From Guillardia theta CCMP2712 (lineage: Eukaryota; Cryptophyceae; Pyrenomonadales; Geminigeraceae): DNA of 47,649 bases. A program made the translations under genes and the position numbers. The stretch covers positions 323,558 to 371,206 of the forward strand of contig NW_005434669.1 in the NCBI RefSeq assembly GCF_000315625.1, written 5' to 3'. Of the stretch, positions 21,416 through 31,359 are shown piece by piece (positions within the stretch are counted from its first letter, which is position 1; each line of letters opens with the position of its first letter). A model generated the notes under the pieces. It did not search any database and was not told the origin of the DNA. It saw only the letters and a program-made list of their open reading frames with translations.

Positions 21416-23256
21416 AACTCCCTCGAGTACAGGAGGCTTGAGAGTCAGGAGGGGGTGAAAACCGCTGGGCAGACCTGCATCACTAGTGTCATGTGCTTGC
21501 GTCAGGACGAGCGGGCTGGTTCTGCCCGCTGGTCACACGAGCATAGGATCACTCCCCATGCTCAGCCATGAGGCGTCTCTGGGGTGATTTGATGTGCGGT
21601 GAGAAGGAGCTCGAGGCGGGTGGGGGCAGTGGGCTTAGCAACTACAGCGCAGAGGAGAAATGACACAGAGCAAGGAAAAGGAGGAGGAGGAGGAGGAGAT
21701 AATGGTAAGGAGGATGTAAGCAAGGATAGGCTATAGGAAGAACGAGCTCGGACAGGAACGCAGAAACCTCTCGCAGCTATGTCTATCACATAAACTTGGT
21801 CTCCCCCAACTCCTTGCTTCTTCAAGTCTATCAGTCGACAGCTCAACGTCAGACCCCATGATGCTCTCCTTACTTCCGCATCTCCTTTGTCTGATTCCTT
21901 TCCCTGGTTACTTCACTCCCTCGTCTCAAGCTTCCCCTTTCCCGCCCGTCCTCTCTCCACCCTATTTCTTGCTTTCTTCCATCCCCTGTTCCTCCCTCAC
22001 GTTCTTTCCACTCCCGACCGTCCATCCCTCCACTCCACTCTACTCTGCATCGCTCCTCTCCTCTCTCCTCTCCCTCTTCCATCCCATTCCCCATCGTTTC
22101 TTGTCTGCTAATTCCGCATCCCCCATGAGACATTCGTTTCGCTCGTCGATCGTCCCTCCTTCCCTTCTCCCATTCTCAATTTGATCCCTCCATGGTAAGA
22201 GAAGTATCAATTGAGCTCCTAATAGAATCGACCCAGCCCTGGCCCCTACACCTCTGGCTACACTTGCCCCTCAATCCCCACTTCCCCCTCCTCTGGCAGA
22301 ATTTTTAAAATAGTTTTAGTCATGATTTGGGTTGGAACGATGTGCTTTCCATGATGATTTGAATCTTATAATTTATATAATCGAAAAATAAAGTTTTCCG
22401 ATATTTAAATAACTTTTTTGAAAGTTCAAATATCTATATATCCCCCAAAAATGTTTTGAAAAGGCCGTTACGAATCTGGACGGCATTCCCTTTGACTACC
22501 CCTTGTTTTCAGTACCATTACCCCTGACGCAGACCCCACCCGTGACCTCATAAAACCTGGCGATTGAGGTAAAACTACATATTAAATATATAAATATATA
22601 TATGTTAAACCCGGACCAGGAGGGGGAAGGCAGGAAAGAGGAGGAGGAGGAGGAGGAGGAGGAGGAGGAGTACAGGGTGAAGAAGGATATGATGTGAAAT
22701 GGGTGCAAACAATGAGTGTGATGCGATCATTGTCGACTGAACATGAGCGCAATCATCTCATAACGTCAACCGGCCTTGATGGAAAAGTTGTTAAGGTGAA
22801 GAAGTCAAAGTAAGTGAACAAGTCTTGGTTGGGATCTCAGAAATGGAACTGTACGATTTTCGATCATTTATACTGCCTGGTTTTATGGGTATGAAGTGGT
22901 CAAGACTTAGTTAGTTGAGTTTTACTTCCGCAAAGTAAAAAACGATAACAGCATCGAAAAACTCGTAAGTCAGGGATAGCCTGAATGCAAGATGATGTCC
23001 ATCGAGCAGTTGCATGCCACCTTTGAGGTGCATCCCAGAGCCTGATCATCTTCAAAGTCTCCTCATACCATCATTCTTGCGAAACTCTCCGACATCCAGC
23101 GTTCCCCCTCCCATCCCCGCACCCATTCCTCGCAGTCATTTCAGAATGGCGAAAGCATTACGATTCCCTTCCGCATGCCAACTGCGCATGAAAAGTCTCC
23201 TCTCCTCATCTTTGGGAAAGAGACCAGGATGTTGTCCTCGGATTGGGACATGGCTC
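21416..23256. other. Intergenic region, no gene supported
   Basis: Contains a CT-rich stretch (about 21850-22190), an A/T-rich stretch (about 22310-22450 and 22570-22610) and a (GGA) tract at about 22638-22670. No spliced exon series with protein sense was found on either strand. It should include the promoter of the leftward Gln-rich gene. Confidence 0.55.
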
Positions 23257-24023
23257 TCACTGTCCTGGTACCTTGGCAGCACCTGTTGGTGAAGTGATCT
23301 TGGGCTGCGGATGAAATCAGTTCCGACTTGTTAGCACACAACAGGGATGAGCGACCGCTGGGTCCTTCTTGAGCTTCTTCATCTTCCCTGTTGCGGATCC
23401 AAACCACAACGTCATCCAACGGAGGAGCTCGTTAGTCAAGGTCACCTGCTGACTGGGGGTTGCCGTCGTCAGCATCATCGGTATCCTCCCCCTCAGCCGC
23501 GTCCTCCTGCAGGAGCGATCATGCTCACGTTCCAACAGAGGTTCAGATCCTCACCTCCCCATCATCGCTGAAGGACGCTCCCTTGCCCCCACTCTTGCGC
23601 TTTCTCTTCTTCCCCTAGCACGAGGATCAGAGGGCTGCGTCCGTCAGCGCAAAGTCACCTTCATGGCGCTATCCGTGTCCTCGTCGTCAGATGAGACAGT
23701 ATCGAACAGCCATTGGAAAGACTGCCATTCCTGACAAGGAGAGCTGATCAGCTCACCAACGGGCAGGCATCACCCGCACCTGTTGCCGGGCTCCTGCATT
23801 CTTAGTCTCCTTCTTCTCCAGCTCCTCTATCCTGCTCTTCAACTCCTTGATTTGCACGCTCTGCACGCCAGCGCACAAGTCAGCAGCAGTCAGTGCAGAG
23901 GTGGATGGAACTGTCAACCTGCTGTTGGATAGCTCTGCAGAGCATGTCCACGGTGGCGTTCAGCGCGTCGCGGAACTCGTTGCTGGTTGGCAGACGAGAC
24001 ATCAGGAATGGATCCTCGCGCAT
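23257..24023 (-). CDS. Small basic/acidic protein, probably nuclear
   Basis: Not recognised. Proposed start ATG at 24021-24023, because no acceptor AG lies between the preceding in-frame stop and this region. Exon 1 (24023-23919) has MREDPFLMSRLPTSNEF and RDALNATVDMLCRAIQQQ. It is followed by a coiled-coil exon (VQIKELKSRIEELEKKE, about 23863-23780), an exon with WQSFQWLFDTVSSDDEDTD (about 23735-23660), a basic exon GKKRKRKSGGKGASFSDDGE (about 23618-23557), an acidic exon EDAAEGEDTDDADDGN (about 23513-23450), and a Lys-rich end (MKKLKKDP, then PKITSPTGAAKVPGQ) stopping at 23257-23259. Alternating KKRKRK and acidic stretches suggest a nuclear or chromatin-linked protein; that is inference. The last two junctions are the least certain. 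Confidence 0.5.
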
Positions 24024-24894
24024 TTCGTGTTCACGCAACAGGATCAAAACAATATCAAGATTCACACATCAATGCAACAGAAGCACTCTTTCCTATGCTA
24101 AACCTGAGCAAATAATGCGTTTGACATGAAGAGAGTCCTGATCGTCCCTTCCTGCTACCTGCCTGCTACAGCTTCCTCCTCTGACCATGATGGTCCGATC
24201 TCGCCGTCTCAGATCCTAAGGTAATTTCTAACATCCTATCACATTCTAGGGCTTGCTTCCTTCCTCTTTCCTGTTTTTTAGAATAGTCTCCACCTCGATC
24301 AGAACAGATTTGCTGCGAATCCTCCCTAAACTAGCATGGAGATTATCTGGATCGGCAATTCTTGCCGATCCTCTTCGGTATCAACCTCCAATCCTTCAAG
24401 TGTCATACTTTCTGTTACAGTCCCCTTGACCCACTCCTTCCCTACTTCACAACCTCAATCTGAGTTCCTCGCCTTTCCTCATCCCCGCAGTTTTGCTTGA
24501 TTTCCATTATCCTATACTACATTCAAGTCTTTGTCAAAATCCACTTCCATCTCCGACTTCGAAGTCATTCTCATCGTCTTCATCATCCACAACAACAACA
24601 CCAGCATTCACCAACTACTGCACAATTATCATCTGCTCTTTCAATGCTGCAAAATTCATCTTCGGTTTTCAATTGCGTCCCCCATTAATCCTCCTTCGAC
24701 GATGCAATCATCATTCTCTCCTATTCCTCCTCCTCCTTCATCATCATGTACATGTTTTCTTGCTTCTGCTGCTGCTGCTTCTCCTGATCATCCTGCTCCT
24801 ACTATACTTTCATCTCCATAACCTCCTCTGCCTGCATTTCATGTTCTCGTGTTGCTCCGTGAGGATCATCTTCACCTTCTCCACTACCACCACC

Positions 24895-25075
24895 TTTCTC
24901 CGTCTCCATCATCATCACCTTCTCCACTACCATCATCATCATCATCTCCATCTCCATCTCCATCATCATCATCATCTCCATCATCATCATCATCTCCATC
25001 TCCATCCTCATCTCCATCCTCATCTCCATCATCATCTCCATCATCATCTCCACCACCATCTCCACCACCATCATC
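24895..25075. repeat. CATCATCTC minisatellite
   Basis: Degenerate tandem units of ATCATC, TCCATC and CACCAT over about 180 bp. The Met/Glu, Asp/Gly, His/Leu and Ser/Pro frames across it are repeat artefacts. Confidence 0.85.
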
Positions 25076-25362
25076 ATACTTCACCATTGTCTCACTCTCC
25101 TACTCTTACTCCGCCATCTTCTTCGCTCACCTGGCGATCTCTGTCGCCGAGAAGCTCGACAGCTTGCGCATGCCGCTCATTGGTCACCCCGGCTGACCCT
25201 CATACCGACCGTCTTTGCTTCGTGATAAATACCCCCACCCATTCCAAAACAAGACCCTACCCACCAAACACTATATTCTCATGGTAAAAAGTACCCCTTT
25301 ACGGGAAGTACCGGTGGTGTTCATTTCAATGGAGAACATGGGAACAGATCGATAACCAGAAG

Positions 25363-25364
<2 letters not shown>

Positions 25365-25396
<32 letters not shown>
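25365..25396. repeat. (AGC)n microsatellite
   Basis: About ten AGC/CAG units followed by AGA-rich sequence, between genes. Confidence 0.9.
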
Positions 25397-25399
<3 letters not shown>

Positions 25400-25856
25400 A
25401 CGAAGAAGAAGAAGAAGACGCAGAAGCAGACGCAGAACAAGGAAGGGAGAGCAAGAGACAAAAAGATCGTGAGGACAAGAGGGGCGTACGGGGAGGTGGA
25501 GTGAGCAGAGACACGAAGTGTTCGGGAGCAAGGCAAGAGTATAGAAAGATTGCTAAGAGGTCAACACGAACAGGCTGCAGCTAGGATGAAGACCGAGACG
25601 GCAACTGTTCAGGGAGGAAAAGCCATGCTTGTTGTTTTGATGTACTTGGCTTGAAAATGAAAACTCCGCAGCATCTGCTGCATGACGGTGCAAAGGCACG
25701 ACCGACGTATTTCCCATCTCGTCGCTGTGTGCCTTGAAAAATAACGAGGTGCAGCTTTGTTCTCCCGATCTCAGCAGTAGAATTCACAGCAAAACTTGTT
25801 TCAAGACGCAGCAGGCTTGAAGCGATACAAGACCATACAATAACATGCATGATCAT

Positions 25857-27647
25857 CTACTTCATCCGAGCGCTCAGGTCCATCTGCAAAGCTTCGCATT
25901 CCTGCAGAGGCCTTCAGACGTGCAAACAGAATGGACAACAGGGAGGATAGAGGAGGGAATGAGGGGAGATGGTACGGAAGGGGGGGATGGGGGGAACACA
26001 CCTGCTCCAGCGCGAGAGCGTCCATCTTATCCTTCAAGTCTGATTCGAGACGAGCTCTTGTCTGCTCCAGACGCTGAAACATTCTCAAGTGAGGACTCGC
26101 TCAGCTATCAAGTGCAGAGAGCAAGTACGTGGATGTCAGCAGTCTGGCGCGCCATCTCCAACTGCAGCCTTCGGATGGAGTGTTCGAGATCGCCGATCTC
26201 CTTCTCGAGCGATCTCTCGGCAGCGTCTCTCACGATCTCGTTGCCGGGCTTGCTGGTTCGGAAGCTGCATGACCAACGCGTCAGCTGCAGCATCGCTCAC
26301 CCCGTTCACAGTCACTCACCTGAGCCTTGACTTAGCAAGCGCCAAAGGCCCGTGCTTATCGTTCATGCTTTGCTCCACCGAGGCCCTAGCGTCTTCCATG
26401 GTGATGATCTCGTTCGAGACGTTGGCAATCGATGCCTCGAGCTCTGACTGTCCTCATCCTCATCAGAGCCGAAACGATTCGGGGAGGAGGCACCGACCTT
26501 GAGGCGATCAGTCTCCTCCATCTTGCGCGCGAAGTTTCGCAGAACAGCCTCCCTAGTCTCTCGCTCCACGTTGAGAGCCTCTTCTTGGATGGCTTTGCTC
26601 TTTGCTCTCAGCCTCTGCGTACTTTGCTCAGTGCTGCATCAGCCCTAGCGCGAGGTGGTCTGACCTCGCACGTGGCCCTGGTACGCTCACACTCTTCACA
26701 CAGGTTCTCCGTCCTCTGACGCCACATGTGTGGAAGAGAAGCCGATGGCGACCTCTTGGACTGGATGTTCGCAGCCCAACCTGACTCCATGCGAAGAGCT
26801 TCGTTGTCAACCTGCAGGACGAGTGCACATCAGCCGAGCAATCACATGGTCAGAGCGTTACCTCGAGAGCAATGCGCTTCTGGTCGATGTCTTCCTCAAG
26901 CTTCTCACGGCAAACTTTCAACCTGGCCAGCTCTTTGTCGCATGCATCAAGAACTCCTCCGAGCATGCGAATCGAGTGCTTGGCTCCAGCGATCTGTGAT
27001 ACACCTCTCAGCATTCCAGGACAACTTTTTGAGAAATTCCGAACCTGCTCGTTCAAAGATCTCTCTACGGCATCACGAGTTTGCTCGCGTGTAGGTCTCT
27101 TGCTCCTGATGATAATATTCTCTTCGGCAACCTGAAGAGGATCCTGCGGGAGATTCAGAAAATCGACGAAAGCCAATTGGAGGAGTAAATCAACCTTCAT
27201 CTTCTCATGGATAGCTTCAGTGCGTGAAGTCTCTTCTTCAAGCATGACGGTCTCCTTCAGTATGGCTTCCAGCTGACGTTCAGCGCGAGCCTTCAGCGCC
27301 TCAGCCTCCTTAATGTTCTTTTCAAGTGCAGATGAAGAGAGCCTGTCAGGTAAATCCGTCAACATGACTTCTGATTCCATGTGAGCCGTGCCTGTTGTCG
27401 TTGAGCATGATTTCATCCGTGGTCCTCTGGGTTCCGAAGGACATGACCTGGAAACGGGTCAGATGCCCAACGGCAGCAGGGGTAGCGAGCTCACTCGCTG
27501 CTGTGTAGACAAGGACTGGGCTTTCCTTGCGGAGTCTACCAGACTCCTCGTGTTCCTTTCCCACTGTGAAACACAGTGAGACGGAGCTGACAATCAGAGG
27601 GAGGGTGCAACCTGGTGTGGCATAGTCGGGGGTGAACCTCCATCCAT
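25857..27647 (-). CDS. Tektin-family axonemal protein
   Basis: Tektins are coiled-coil filament proteins of ciliary and flagellar doublet microtubules. Start ATG at 27645-27647 (MDGGSPPTMPHQ), stop TAG at 25857-25859; about eleven exons. Family features in order: an aromatic start of the helical region, WERNTRSLVDSARKAQ; RLSSSALEKNIKEAEALKAR; PLQVAEENIIIRSKRPTREQ with RDAVERSLNEQ, matching the usual PLxIAxEC-like and R-rich positions; ELARLKVCREKLEEDIDQKR; the central link VDNEALRMESGWAANIQSKR; LRAKSKAIQEEALN; then the second half, HGPLALAKSRLR, FRTSKPGNEIVRDAAERSLE (the slot of the RPxxELCRD signature in animal tektins) and RLEQTRARLESDLKDKMDAL. The two-half internal symmetry is clear. The strict RPNVELCRD nonapeptide is not conserved, so this is a divergent tektin. 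One intron (27343-27391) uses a GC donor. Introns are often about 48 nt. Confidence 0.78.
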
Positions 27648-29368
27648 CGGGCTTCCAGATCTCTGCAGGATTTCGGCCGATCTCGCACTTCCATAGGAGG
27701 TGTTCAAGTCCATCTATGCATGGCATGTCATGCTCAGAGCTCGAAACTTCTCACAATATTGGTATTCCAACTTCTAAAATCATTAAACATCCTGATTCTA
27801 ACCGGGGGGGGAGCCCAGCAAGCGAAAAGGCGTAGGCCGTCGAACGACCATTTCATGTCAGCTAAAATCGATCGAACAACCACTATCGAGGACAAACAAC
27901 AATCGAGGACAAATGTGTGCTCAAGACAAAACAGTGACAAACTTGGCATGCTCTGCGGATTACGAGGGGAGGAGAAGCGGGGAGGCAAGGTTAGATCAGA
28001 GTAGGATCCAGACGCCAAGCAAGGGACGCGGAGCATGCATGGCCGAGGAGGTTTGATGTCAGAGGCAACCGCAATGAGGGGTAGGGGAGGTAGTCTTGGC
28101 AACCCGAAGTGGGTAGGGTTTTTTATTGGGGGTAGGGGTATATCTAGGTGTGGATAAGTGGATCATGGTGTGAGAATACAGTTTATGAGTATAACAAATA
28201 AAGGATATGGTAGCAGAAAGCCTTCACATGAGGGGGAAAATCTAAAAAGTAGGGGTCTAAACACCCAAGAAGAGGGTTAGTCGAATGTGGGACCCCTCCA
28301 TTCGGTCATTTGCCAATGCGATTGGTAGATGTAGCAGGATGTGGGGTGATCCTCGGCATGGGGTAGGGGTGATCACTGGTGGTGGGGGAGGCCCAGTGTA
28401 AGAAAAAGGGACTACAAAGGGTGGGTACAAATAAGATAGTTTAGCAAAGCACAGTATGGTACCGGGGGGTAGTGGTAGTTTGGGATAGGGGTGGATCGTA
28501 TCAGTGGAGGGGTACTGGATGTTCAGTGAGCACTCCGGACGGTGGGTCATCGGCGGGTGTTCTTGACAAGTAGCGGATCTCATCGGTCCTGAAAGTGGAC
28601 TGGGATACGGAGGGGTGGGCTTCGATGATCCCGCACCTCCGACCTCTGTGGGAGGCTAATGGCATAGTAAAGAGCAATGGCATTGAACGGCACATAGTGA
28701 ATCGCAAGACTAGACCCCACCAGACTGGACTCCGGGATCAGCCTTGCTAAGTCACTGCTCTCCGAGCCTCCGAGTCCGAGCATTTAGGGTACCGTACCCC
28801 TGGTACTGACTCACACTGGGCCATTGAGGGTAGGGCACGGCATTATCATTCAAGGTTATATACATTTCACTCAACAACTCAACTTGCTTCAGGGCCTCCC
28901 GTCCTGGGCCCCGGCCGGCCCGGTGCCATACCTGGCATCATGATCCGTAATTACAGCATGTCACAGTCACTCGACATGTCACAGTGTTTTTCAAGTTTGA
29001 CAATGATCAGTGCCAGGATCACTGCCCGGGGCCTGGCCTGATCATTATCATTATCATCGGCGTCGTGCGTAGTATTTCCCCTTTCAACCTACGCCGCTCG
29101 GTATGCGGCCGCTCTCATCCCACCGTGGCTCAGCGAAGCTGAGACACTGCGAGGTGCCAAGCCTTCTCGACTCTCCTAGTAAAGGTTTTAAGTATAGCGC
29201 TCGGATTTCGCTGCCTCCTCCTCAGGCTTCCCGGCTAGAATCATGACCAAGTTGGCGAGCCTCGGCCTGGTTTGTCGGGGTATTCCTCTCCTTTCGGCTT
29301 TCCTCAGTTTTTAGTCAACAGTATAGCCTTTTAACGGCCGCTAGCCGGTGGGACCTTCAGAGAACGGA
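27648..29368. other. Intergenic region with G-run and GC-rich blocks
   Basis: About 1.7 kb between the divergent tektin and KNH-domain genes. It contains G-run-rich sequence (GGGTAGGGG, GGGGTGGG; about 28080-28500), a GGCC-rich block at about 28900-28925, and an 11-bp direct repeat catgtcacagt at 28957 and 28974. No exon with protein sense and no tRNA-like fold was recognised. Confidence 0.55.
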
Positions 29369-31110
29369 ATGGCAGATGCGCGACTAGAGCAAGAAGAGGA
29401 GGAGATGTCAGTGCTGCACACGGTGGAGGCGATCTTGCGATCAGCTGCTGAAGAGGCTCTGCGCGTGTTGGAGGAACCAAACGGCTCGTCCTCTGCCAGT
29501 CGGCCAGTGACCTCCCTGCCGTCGGTAGCTACATGGTGGATGAGGAAGCGAGCTGCTTCTGGGATGGTTAGGGAGTCTCTGCGAGAGCAGCGCATGCCAA
29601 CTGTCAGAGGCAGAGGAAGCATCGACGACGATGATGAGAAAGAAAACGTGCCGAGCAACGCTAACCCACACGAGATAGACTCCTTCGAACCTGCAGGGGA
29701 GCCGACGAGAGCAAAGCAGCATGGAGTGGATGCCCTGGTGCAGAGCAGGAGGAGGGGGAGGGGGTCGTCGTACGTGATGAGAAAGCAATGTCGCTCCTCG
29801 ATCTCCATCACCTCCTTCTCTAGGAGCGACTGGAGCAAGGGCGACTGCCGCCTGATCCGATGGAAATCTGAGGGGTCGCCGATCCAGCATGTGGGGGTGA
29901 GGCTGTGCGGGTCCTCAGGAGCCCTGCACGTCTTCGCTGCTGCCGCCCCCAACGTTGGGAAGTTTGTGTGCGAGATGCCTGAGGACGTGGCGGCTCAAGA
30001 AGGGCTGCGGGTTGAAGTGAGAGGAGCCGACCCCAAGTGCACCGAGGTTTCAACGCTCTCGCACACCTTCAGAGTTGTGGAAAGGCAGGAAAGGAGAGGG
30101 ACGGATAGAAGGAGCTCTGGCTCAGCCCACCTTGCGAAAGTATGGCTGACGTTTCCTGCAAGGGAGGGATGGGCATGGCCCACCGGCATGTGCTACAACA
30201 TCACCTGGAAGGTGGTAGGAGTGGTGCAGAACGTTCAGGTGGACATCCTACAGGGAGACGAGGTCCGGTTCAACGTGGTGTCCTCTGTCCTCAACATTGG
30301 GAGCTATCCATTCACTGTACCGGTAGATGCTCAAACAGGAGAGGACTTCAGGATCCGAGTTCGCTCGAGCAACAACAAGGCGATCAGGTGAGGCCTTCTC
30401 TCTTGACTGCGGACAACAAGTTCTGATGGGGTTGTTCCAGCGGCCTGAGCCCGTCTTTTGCCATCGTCCACCGGCATGCCATGTTCGGCCTCCCTCGTAG
30501 ACTTCCGACCACAGAGCCCGTGAGGAGGTTCAGGGCGATCAGGGCTCTCAGCACAGCACAGTACCAGAGGAGGGTCAGGACCGCGTACGCGGCTCCTCCC
30601 GCATCATCGCCGGGTGGTTGGAGTGACAAGGACTGGGGAGAAGGAGGAGGAGGAGGAGGAGGAGGAGGAGGAGGAGTTAAGCAGCGAGAAGCTCGATGCA
30701 GACCTGATAGCCCAGCAGACATGCTCGTCATCAACGACTCGCCATCTGAAGTTCATGACAGCTTCTACGACGCCATTGCGTCCTTCCACAAGGACCGGGG
30801 AATGGAGGCTGGAGGGCAGAGGTCGTCGGAGAGGCCAAAGACCATGAGCTCGACGAGCACGTCACGATGGCCTCAGCACACGAGCAAAGTCAGTCGCTCT
30901 GCGCTGCTCGTGTCTGAGATGTACGTCCAGAACCGCAGGGACCTCTTTGCCCACCAGATCGCATCCATCAGGAACCTCGCGGTGGGGCAGGAGGAGGAGG
31001 AGATGGCAGGAGCCGTTGCCATGTTTGACCGGCCGGCTGTCGGATACAGAGCCATGGCGGAAAGGGACAGGATCGACGAGCAGCGCTTTCATATTCTGCT
31101 TGACAAGTGA
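29369..31110 (+). CDS. Protein with two Kre9/KNH-like Ig-fold domains
   Basis: Two exons: 29369-30387 and 30441-31110 (intron 53 nt, phase 2), 562 residues, stop TGA. Residues 1-150 are acidic then Arg/Ser-rich with no signal peptide. Residues about 155-240 form a first Ig-like unit (CRLIRWKSEGSPIQHVGVRL, then NVGKFVCEMPEDV). Residues about 255-350 form a second that fits the Kre9/Knh1 N-terminal (Ser-Thr-rich membrane-anchored) pattern: WAWPTGMCYNITWKVVG, VQVDILQGDEVRF, NIGSYPFTVPVD, GEDFRIRVRSSNN, SPSFAI. After this come a Gly tract at about residues 400-412 from a (GGA) repeat and a charged C-terminus (YVQNRRDLFAHQIASIRNL). In fungi such domains belong to secreted cell-wall proteins. The missing signal peptide here suggests an intracellular role, an unseen upstream exon, or atypical export. 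Confidence 0.68.
30636..30676. repeat. (GGA)n coding microsatellite
   Basis: About thirteen GGA units in exon 2 of the KNH-domain gene, read as poly-Gly. They lie outside the two Ig-like domains and are likely length-variable. Confidence 0.8.
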
Positions 31111-31359
31111 CGCGAAGGAGTATTTCTCTTCACTTATCCATGAGACATGTAAAGTGAGTGCAACAACAAAGCGTTCTAAACCTTTCCTTTGTCTTGATTC
31201 AGAATGGTGGAAGACTTGAAAACGCCAAGAGCTGCAAGCTGCGCCAAGAACACGTCTGTTTGCTTTCTCGAGAAGCAGTTCATTTCGTATTTCAGAAACT
31301 TCTTCATTATTTCCAATGCCACACATGCGCATTTTGTATCTATGGAATTTTCATTCCTC

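Larger units (their letters stand above)
24024..25856. other. Repeat-rich intergenic region
   Basis: About 1.8 kb with a long ATCATCTCC-type minisatellite (about 24895-25075), a (CAG) tract at 25365-25396 and C-run-rich sequence near 25225-25310. A possible two-exon stretch on the minus strand (ATG at 25178-25180, exon to 25131, then about 24890-24830, in phase) encodes MSGMRKLSSFSATEIAR and VEKVKMILTEQHENMKC. No continuation was found, so I do not call it a gene. Confidence 0.55.

Noticed and set aside
24830-25180. Possible 5' exons of a gene (MSGMRKLSSFSATEIAR, then VEKVKMILTEQHENMKC)
   Set aside because: They splice in phase, but I found no continuation to the gene at 24023 or elsewhere, so a gene call is not justified.
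24493-25287. A 264-codon plus-strand frame rich in His, Leu and Ser
   Set aside because: It is the translation of a CAT/CTC minisatellite with no conserved sense.
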